Made by a program: the position numbers and the translations under genes
Source: Plut-88900 sp965116945
GTDB lineage: Bacteria; Chloroflexota; Dehalococcoidia; Plut-88900
Assembly (NCBI GenBank): GCA_965116945.1
Contig: OZ220734.1
Coordinates: 310,001 to 374,000 of the forward strand
Direction of reading: 5' to 3'
Length of the DNA stretch: 64,000 bases
The notes under the pieces: model-generated
What the model was told of the DNA's origin: nothing
Seen by the model: only the letters and a program-made list of their open reading frames with translations
The model's database searches: none
In this document: positions 57,320 to 64,000 of the stretch, piece after piece
Layout: each line of letters starts with the position of its first letter
How positions within the stretch are numbered: position 1 is the first letter of the stretch

Positions 57320-58924
57320 TTAGTCCTGGTTCTTGATAAGCCAGAATTCCAGGCTGTCTGCCATGGCGAGCCAGCTAGCTTCTATTACGTTGGTAGAGCT
57401 TCCCACCGTTCTCCAAACTCGGGAGCCGTCCGTGGACTCAATGAGCACACGTATGCTGCTGGAGCTGCCCGAGCTTTCGTCCACTATTCTCACCTTGTAG
57501 TCCGAGAGCTCTACCACGGATATTCGGGGGTAGAACTGCATCAGAGCTTTTCTCAGGGCAAGGTCGAGGGCGTTGACGGGGCCGTTGCCCTCAGCGGCGG
57601 TATGGATTGTCTCTTCACCTACTTTTACCTTAACCATGGCCTCGGCAAGGAGGTAGGGCTCGGCATCGTTGGTCATGCTGGGTGAGCGGCGGCTGTTTTC
57701 CACCAGAACCATGAAATCAACGAGCTTGAAGGGGGGCTTATAGGCGCTGTGGGCGCGCCTGACGAGAAGCTCGAAGGAGGCCTCGGCGCCTTCGTACTGA
57801 AAGCCCTTACTCTCGAGGTCCTTGATCCGGCCCAGGACTTCTTTGGTTCCCTCGGGGCCGAGGTCAACGTCGATGCCTAATTCCCGAACCTTGTAGGCAA
57901 TGTTGCCCCGACCTGAAAGCTCTGAAACCACGACCCGCTTGGTGTTGCCCACTAGTTCGGGCGGAACGTGCTGGTAGCTTTCTTCAAGCTTGTTCACGGC
58001 TGCCACATGCATGCCGCCCTTGTGGCTGAAAGCGCTCATGCCTACGTAGGGCTGATGTTCGTCGGGGGGGAGGTTCACGAGTTCGCTCGCGTATCGGGAT
58101 ACCTCGGTGAGATGGGACAACTGGTCGTCCGAAATGCAGTCGATGCCCATCTTGATCTTGAGGTTGCCGATGATGGAGACGAGGTTGGCGTTGCCGCAAC
58201 GTTCCCCGTAGCCGTTGATGGTGCCCTGGACCTGCGCTACGCCCTCGTTAACGGCGGCTATGCTGTTGGCCACGGCCATGTCGGCGTCATTGTGAGCGTG
58301 GATGCCGAGATTGGCGTTAGTGGCGCTTTGGACCTCGGTGATGATTTCGGAGATTTCCGAGGGGAGCCTTCCGCCGTTGGTGTCACACAGGACGACGTAC
58401 TCAGCGCCTGCATCGTGGGCGGCCTGTACGGTCTTGATGGCGTAGTCAGGGTTTTCTCTGTAACCATCGAAGAAGTGTTCGGCATCGAAGATGACCCGGC
58501 GACCCTTGTCCCGAAGATAACGGACGGAATCGGCGATCATGTCGAGGTTTTCCTCGGGGGTGGTCTCAAGGATGGAACGGACGTGGAGGTCTGAACTCTT
58601 GCCGACCAGGGTGATCACCTGGGTCTCGGCCTGGAGCAGGGCTTCGATCTGGGGGTCTGTGTCGACACTGACGTTTGCGCGTCGGGTGGCGCCAAAGGCT
58701 ACGACGGTGCAATTTTCGAGGTTGAGGTCACGGGCGCGCTCAAAGAATTCGGCATCCTTGGGATTGGAGCCTGGCCAGCCGCCCTCTACGAAGTCGACGC
58801 CGAGCTTGTCCAGCATGCGGGTGATCTTCAGCTTGTCCTCGACGGAGAGGGAGATGCCCTCCATCTGAGTGCCATCTCTCAGTGTCGTGTCGTAGAGGGT
58901 GAGCCTTTTCGTGGTTGTAGTCAT
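57320..58924 (-). CDS. cimA: (R)-citramalate synthase
   Basis: The 534-residue protein is of the LeuA/CimA family: LYDTTLRDGTQMEGISLSVE (catalytic Arg-Asp), GVDFVEGGWPGSNPKDAEFF, the metal ligands in GIHAHNDADMAVANSIAAV, and NGYGERCGNANL. A C-terminal allosteric domain covers about 400-534. The Thr-Gln variant TTLRDGTQ (LeuA has TTLRDGEQ) and the EGGWPGSNPKD motif are typical of CimA. It condenses pyruvate and acetyl-CoA to citramalate, a threonine-independent route to isoleucine. The ATG at 58924 is chosen because the upstream frame overlaps leuB. The gap to leuB is 13 nt. Confidence 0.92.
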   Translation of the reverse strand: MTTTTKRLTLYDTTLRDGTQMEGISLSVEDKLKITRMLDKLGVDFVEGGWPGSNPKDAEFFERARDLNLENCTVVAFGATRRANVSVDTDPQIEALLQAETQVITLVGKSSDLHVRSILETTPEENLDMIADSVRYLRDKGRRVIFDAEHFFDGYRENPDYAIKTVQAAHDAGAEYVVLCDTNGGRLPSEISEIITEVQSATNANLGIHAHNDADMAVANSIAAVNEGVAQVQGTINGYGERCGNANLVSIIGNLKIKMGIDCISDDQLSHLTEVSRYASELVNLPPDEHQPYVGMSAFSHKGGMHVAAVNKLEESYQHVPPELVGNTKRVVVSELSGRGNIAYKVRELGIDVDLGPEGTKEVLGRIKDLESKGFQYEGAEASFELLVRRAHSAYKPPFKLVDFMVLVENSRRSPSMTNDAEPYLLAEAMVKVKVGEETIHTAAEGNGPVNALDLALRKALMQFYPRISVVELSDYKVRIVDESSGSSSSIRVLIESTDGSRVWRTVGSSTNVIEASWLAMADSLEFWLIKNQD

Positions 58925-58937
58925 TGGGGAGTCGTTT

Positions 58938-60035
58938 CTATACCGCCACTTTGTTGGCGATAAGGGCGCCCATCTCGACGGTGCCGGTGCTTTCCGTGCC
59001 GTCTTCTGCGATGTCGGGGGTGCGGTAACCTTCCTGGAGGACCTGCTCGACGGCAACCTCAATGGTACGAGCCTCTTCTTCAAGGCCGAGGGAGTGACGC
59101 AGCATCATGGCTATGCTGAGAATCATGCCACAGGGGTTGGCCTTGTTCTGACCAACGATGTCGGGGGCGGAACCGTGGCAGGGTTCGTAGACGCCTACTG
59201 CGCCACCTTCACCCTCTTCCATGTTGAGGCTGGCGGAAGGAAGCATGCCCATGGAGCCTGAGAGGACGGCGGTCTCGTCGGTGAGGATGTCGCCGAAGGT
59301 ATTTTCGGTGACTATTACGTCGAAGCGGGCCGGTTGGCGGACGAGGTGCATGGCACAGGTGTCGACGAGGAGGTGGTCGAGTTCAACGTCGGGGTAGGAA
59401 GGGGCCATTTCGAGGACTATTTGGCGCCAGAGGCGGGAGGACTCAAGTACGTTCGCTTTATCGACGGATGTGAGCTTCTTGCGCGGTCGGCCGCGGGCAA
59501 CCTCGAAGCCGACGCGAACTATGCGCCGGATCTCATCTTCGGAGTAAGCCATGGAATCGACGGCCCTGCGGCCCCTGGAGGTGGTCCACTGGCGCTTGGG
59601 CTTGCCGAAGTAGAGGCCGCCCGTAAGCTCCCGTATGACGATCATGTCGACGCCGTCGAGGTTCTCGGGTTTGAGGGGGGTGGCGTCCCGGAGTTGTGGG
59701 TAGACTTTGACGGGCCGTATGTTGGCGAAGAGGTTGAGCTTCTTACGAAGGGCGAGGAGGCCCTGCTCGGGGCGGACCGCGGCCTTGGGGTCGTCCCACT
59801 TGGGGCCGCCGACGGCACCGAAGAGGACGGCATCGCTCTTCTTACAGGTCTTGAGGGTGTCGGCGGGGAGGGCGGTGCCGAACTCGTCTATAGCGCGGCC
59901 GCCGACGATGCCTTTCTGGAGAGAGAAATCGTGGCCGAAACGGGACTCGGCGGCGTGGAGGACGCGGAGGCCCTGCTCCATGACCTCGGGGCCTATTCCA
60001 TCGCCGGGGAGGACTGCTATGTTTGCTTTAGTCAT
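58938..60035 (-). CDS. leuB: 3-isopropylmalate dehydrogenase
   Basis: The 365-residue protein has ANIAVLPGDGIGPEVMEQGL, LFGAVGGPKWDDPKAAVRPE, the substrate arginines in LFANIRPVKVYPQL, the RELTGGLYFGKPKRQW motif of leuB, and the metal Asp segment near VDTCAMHLVRQPARFDVIVT. It oxidatively decarboxylates 3-isopropylmalate for leucine synthesis. The same enzyme may act on 3-methylmalate made from citramalate, which would explain its position next to cimA. leuC and leuD are not in the window. Confidence 0.95.
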   Translation of the reverse strand: MTKANIAVLPGDGIGPEVMEQGLRVLHAAESRFGHDFSLQKGIVGGRAIDEFGTALPADTLKTCKKSDAVLFGAVGGPKWDDPKAAVRPEQGLLALRKKLNLFANIRPVKVYPQLRDATPLKPENLDGVDMIVIRELTGGLYFGKPKRQWTTSRGRRAVDSMAYSEDEIRRIVRVGFEVARGRPRKKLTSVDKANVLESSRLWRQIVLEMAPSYPDVELDHLLVDTCAMHLVRQPARFDVIVTENTFGDILTDETAVLSGSMGMLPSASLNMEEGEGGAVGVYEPCHGSAPDIVGQNKANPCGMILSIAMMLRHSLGLEEEARTIEVAVEQVLQEGYRTPDIAEDGTESTGTVEMGALIANKVAV

Positions 60036-60140
60036 ATGTATTTCTTCAAGGCGCAGGAATGGCAGGATGCACGGGCATTTGTACGCGCTTTGCGCACCCA
60101 GACCCGGTATGCCTGCTGGCGACCCGGAAGGGCAGACCGT

Positions 60141-61679
<1,539 letters not shown>

Positions 61680-61733
61680 TGTGAACCTCCCATATAACCG
61701 TTCTGCAGTAAGACGAAGTCCTTTGAGCCGACC

Positions 61734-62741
61734 TTAGGTCGGCCTGTTAAGGAAGGACATCATCTCCCGCAGATCCCTGCCTACCACTTCCACTGTGTGG
61801 CTCTTGTCCTTCTCTCGCATAGCATCGAAGTTGGTGCGGCCCTCGCGGTTTTCAGCGATCCATTCTCGGGCGAAGGTGCCATCCTGGATTTCAGTAAGGA
61901 CCTTCTTCATGGAGGCCCGGACGTGATCGTCGATGATACGTCCGCCGCGGGAGTAGTCACCGTACTCAGCAGTGTCGCTCACCGAGTAGCGCATGTATTC
62001 CAGGCCACCCTGGTAGATGAGGTCAACAATGAGCTTGACCTCGTGCAGGCATTCAAAGTAGGCGACCTCGGGCTGGTAGCCAGCTTCGACCAAGGTCTCG
62101 AAGGCGGACTTGATGAGTGAGGTCACGCCTCCGCAGAGAACGCTTTGCTCGCCGAAGAGATCGGTCTCAGTCTCCTCTTTGAAAGTAGTCTCCAGGACCC
62201 CGGCGCTGGTGCATCCAAGGCCTTTGCCGTAAGCGAGGGCAACCTGCTTGGCCGTACCGCTGGCGTCCTGATGTATGGCAACGAGGGCGGGTACTCCGAT
62301 CCCTTCCGTATAAAGCTCACGGACTCGGTGGCCGGGGGCCTTGGGTGCGATCATGCTAACGTCTACGTAAGTGGGCGGTACGACTTCCTTGTAGTGGATG
62401 TTAAAGCCGTGGGCAAACATCAGGGTCTGGCCGGACTTCAGATTCTCGGCGATGTGGTCTGCGAATACGCCGCCCTGCCGTTCGTCTGGGATTGTCATCA
62501 TCATGATGTCGGCTTCCCTGGCGACGTCGGCGACCTCGCCTACCCGGAGGCCAGCCTGCTCGGCCTTTTCCCAGCTCTTGCTACCCTGGTATAGTCCAAC
62601 CATGACCTCACAGCCGCTGTCCTTCAGGTTGAGGGAGTGGGCATGGCCCTGGCTGCCGTAACCAATCACACCGATTGTTTTGCCTTCCAGCAGTGAGATA
62701 TCGGCGTCATCGTCGTAGTAGACCTTTGCGTTGATGGCCAT
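61734..62741 (-). CDS. ilvC: Ketol-acid reductoisomerase
   Basis: The 335-residue class I enzyme has the Rossmann motif IGVIGYGSQGHAHSLNLKDS, DEXG-like FAHGFNIHYKEVVPPTYVDV, APKAPGHRVRELY and the metal/substrate segments ETDLFGEQSVLCGG and EAGYQPEVAYFECLHEVKLI. It isomerises and reduces acetolactate in valine/isoleucine synthesis. AGGAGGAG lies across the end of ilvN, so translation is coupled; the genes are four bases apart. Confidence 0.97.
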   Translation of the reverse strand: MAINAKVYYDDDADISLLEGKTIGVIGYGSQGHAHSLNLKDSGCEVMVGLYQGSKSWEKAEQAGLRVGEVADVAREADIMMMTIPDERQGGVFADHIAENLKSGQTLMFAHGFNIHYKEVVPPTYVDVSMIAPKAPGHRVRELYTEGIGVPALVAIHQDASGTAKQVALAYGKGLGCTSAGVLETTFKEETETDLFGEQSVLCGGVTSLIKSAFETLVEAGYQPEVAYFECLHEVKLIVDLIYQGGLEYMRYSVSDTAEYGDYSRGGRIIDDHVRASMKKVLTEIQDGTFAREWIAENREGRTNFDAMREKDKSHTVEVVGRDLREMMSFLNRPT

Positions 62742-62745
62742 GTTA

Positions 62746-63291
62746 TTAAACTCCTCCTATATCTTCGTAAACGATGGGTTGTACGACACCGTTTCCACGT
62801 CGGCCGGCTGCCCCGCGAACCATGGCTACCTCTCCAGTGCGCATCAATTCAAGCACTCCAAAAGGCTGCAACATGGATTGAAGGGCCTCGATCTTGTCGG
62901 CGTCACCTGTAGCCTGAATAATCATGGAGTCGGCGTCGACGTCGATTATGTCTGCTCTGAAAATGCCGACGACGTTAATGATATCGTTGCGGTCCTTGGC
63001 GAGGGCTCTGAGCCTAATGAGGGCGAGTTCCCGGGCTACGGTCTGGGAGCCGGTGATGTCCTTCACCTCCATGACGCCAACTACCTTGCGGAGCTGTCGG
63101 GCGGCCTGGACTCGTACGCCCTCTCCACCTTCGACCACGAGGGTCATCCGGGATAGTTTAGGCGTTTCGCTGTGACCTACTGCGAGGCTGGCGATATTAA
63201 AGCCGCGCCGGCGGAAGAGGCCTGAGACGCGGTTGAGGACCCCGGGTTTGTCCTCCACCAGAGCAACCAATATATGTCTCGGAAGTGCCAT
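62746..63291 (-). CDS. ilvN: Acetolactate synthase small subunit
   Basis: The 181-residue regulatory subunit has the ACT domain (HILVALVEDKPGVLNRVSGL, FRRRGFNIASLAVG) and the IlvN C-domain (about 85-165). It activates IlvB and confers valine feedback. It starts about 12 nt after the ilvB stop and precedes ilvC closely. Confidence 0.95.
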   Translation of the reverse strand: MALPRHILVALVEDKPGVLNRVSGLFRRRGFNIASLAVGHSETPKLSRMTLVVEGGEGVRVQAARQLRKVVGVMEVKDITGSQTVARELALIRLRALAKDRNDIINVVGIFRADIIDVDADSMIIQATGDADKIEALQSMLQPFGVLELMRTGEVAMVRGAAGRRGNGVVQPIVYEDIGGV

Positions 63292-63303
63292 AGCTGTAAA
63301 TCT

Positions 63304-64000
63304 CTATCCCATAGCCGTGCTGAAGTTTGGGTCTTCAACCATAGAAGAAACGGAGCCTCCGGGTGGGATAAAGGGGTAGACGTTTTCTTCAACGGGGACT
63401 ACGAAGTCGACGATGACAGGGCCATCATGGGCGTTGGCTTCACGAATGGCGGGCACGACCTGGTCTTTCCTGGTAACCCTGATGCCCATACAGCCGAAGG
63501 CGTCGGCGAGTTTGACGAAATCCGGGGCGTGGAACTCGGTTGCTACGTAGCTCTTGTTGTAGAAAAGTTCCTGCCACTGCCGGACCATTCCGTGGAAACC
63601 GTTGTTCATAATAGCGAGTTTAACGGGTATTTTGCTCTGGACCATAGTCAGGACCTCCGACATGGTCATTTGAAATCCGCCATCTCCACAGATAGACCAG
63701 ACCACTTTGCCGGGGTTGCCGACCTGGGCGCCCATTGCTGCCGGGACCTCGTAGCCCATTGTGCCTGCGCCGCCGGAGGTGATAAACCTGCCGGGCTTAT
63801 CCGACACGAAGTGCTGGGCGGCCCACATCTGGTGCTGGCCGACGCCGGTTACTATTATGGACTCCCCGTTGGACTCCTGATTGAGCTGGCTCAGAATGTA
63901 TTGAGGAAGAAGTTGGTCGGTTTCCCGGATGGCAAGGGAGGGGTGGGTACTGCGCCATTCGTCTATCTGTCCGACCCAATCGGTGTGGACCTTACGATCG
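63304..64000 (-). CDS. ilvB: Acetolactate synthase large subunit, C-terminal part (partial)
   Basis: The frame is open to the window edge, so the gene's 5' part lies beyond it. The visible 231 residues contain the ThDP-binding region (GEVP-type YEVPAAMGAQVGNPGKVVWS, then ICGDGGFQMTMSEV with IMNNGFHGMVRQWQELF). The C-terminus is VDFVVPVEENVYPFIPPGGS. It forms acetolactate or acetohydroxybutyrate from pyruvate and is the first gene of ilvBNC-leuAB-cimA in this window. Confidence 0.96.
   Translation of the reverse strand, partial: DRKVHTDWVGQIDEWRSTHPSLAIRETDQLLPQYILSQLNQESNGESIIVTGVGQHQMWAAQHFVSDKPGRFITSGGAGTMGYEVPAAMGAQVGNPGKVVWSICGDGGFQMTMSEVLTMVQSKIPVKLAIMNNGFHGMVRQWQELFYNKSYVATEFHAPDFVKLADAFGCMGIRVTRKDQVVPAIREANAHDGPVIVDFVVPVEENVYPFIPPGGSVSSMVEDPNFSTAMG

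Overview
The window is a high-GC bacterial chromosome segment with no phage or plasmid backbone. Several things point to the Chloroflexota, most likely the Dehalococcoidia/SAR202 lineage: the mix of housekeeping genes, a KorAB-type 2-oxoacid:ferredoxin oxidoreductase, an HrcA/CIRCE-controlled groESL, a Gram-positive-type SOS box, and an accessory content rich in class III CoA-transferases, thiolase-like/DUF35 pairs, a luciferase-like FMN monooxygenase and amidohydrolases. This assignment is an inference from gene content; no rRNA is present.

Layout. 0-2.2 kb: recombination genes (3' end of dnaX, ybaB, recR, recO). 2.2-6.8 kb: a PLP aminomutase-like enzyme, two tandem core-MetE-like barrels and an MDR dehydrogenase. 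7-13 kb (minus strand): groEL, groES with CIRCE, lipB and korAB. 13.5-17 kb: citrate synthase, a peroxiredoxin whose peroxidatic cysteine codon is TGA (selenocysteine), an HD protein, folB and an enoyl-ACP-reductase-like SDR. 17-24.3 kb: MidA-like methyltransferase, 5-oxoprolinase pxpABC, a creatinase/ectoine-hydrolase-like protein, a GYD protein and a PLP decarboxylase. 24.4-26.0 kb: an AT-rich three-gene cassette of foreign character (two small membrane proteins and a DUF6414-like protein). 26-34 kb (minus strand): a small unknown gene, tandem-ACT protein, histidine decarboxylase, cupin, SRAP protein and an imuB-dnaE2 mutasome pair with a LexA-type box inside its promoter. 34.4-45 kb: luciferase-like monooxygenase preceded by seven perfect 31-bp tandem repeats, two amidohydrolases, a branched-chain-amino-acid-type ABC transporter, an integrase remnant and tRNA-Ala(CGC). 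45-55.4 kb: two facing gene sets built from the same parts (DUF35, thiolase-like, class III CoA-transferase, alpha/beta hydrolase). 55.4-57 kb: selD, itself with an in-frame TGA, and a JAMM peptidase. 57.3-64 kb (minus strand): ilvB-ilvN-ilvC-leuA-leuB-cimA.

How it fits together. Citrate synthase and KorAB supply central carbon and reduced ferredoxin. The ABC transporter, amidohydrolases, monooxygenase and CoA-transferase/thiolase-like modules look like uptake and degradation of organic acids or amides, but their substrates cannot be read from sequence. SelD makes selenophosphate, which the selenoperoxiredoxin would need; both genes carry a hairpin at bacterial SECIS distance after TGA. Simple gene calling would truncate both. 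Dispersed palindromic REP-like elements sit in many intergenic gaps.
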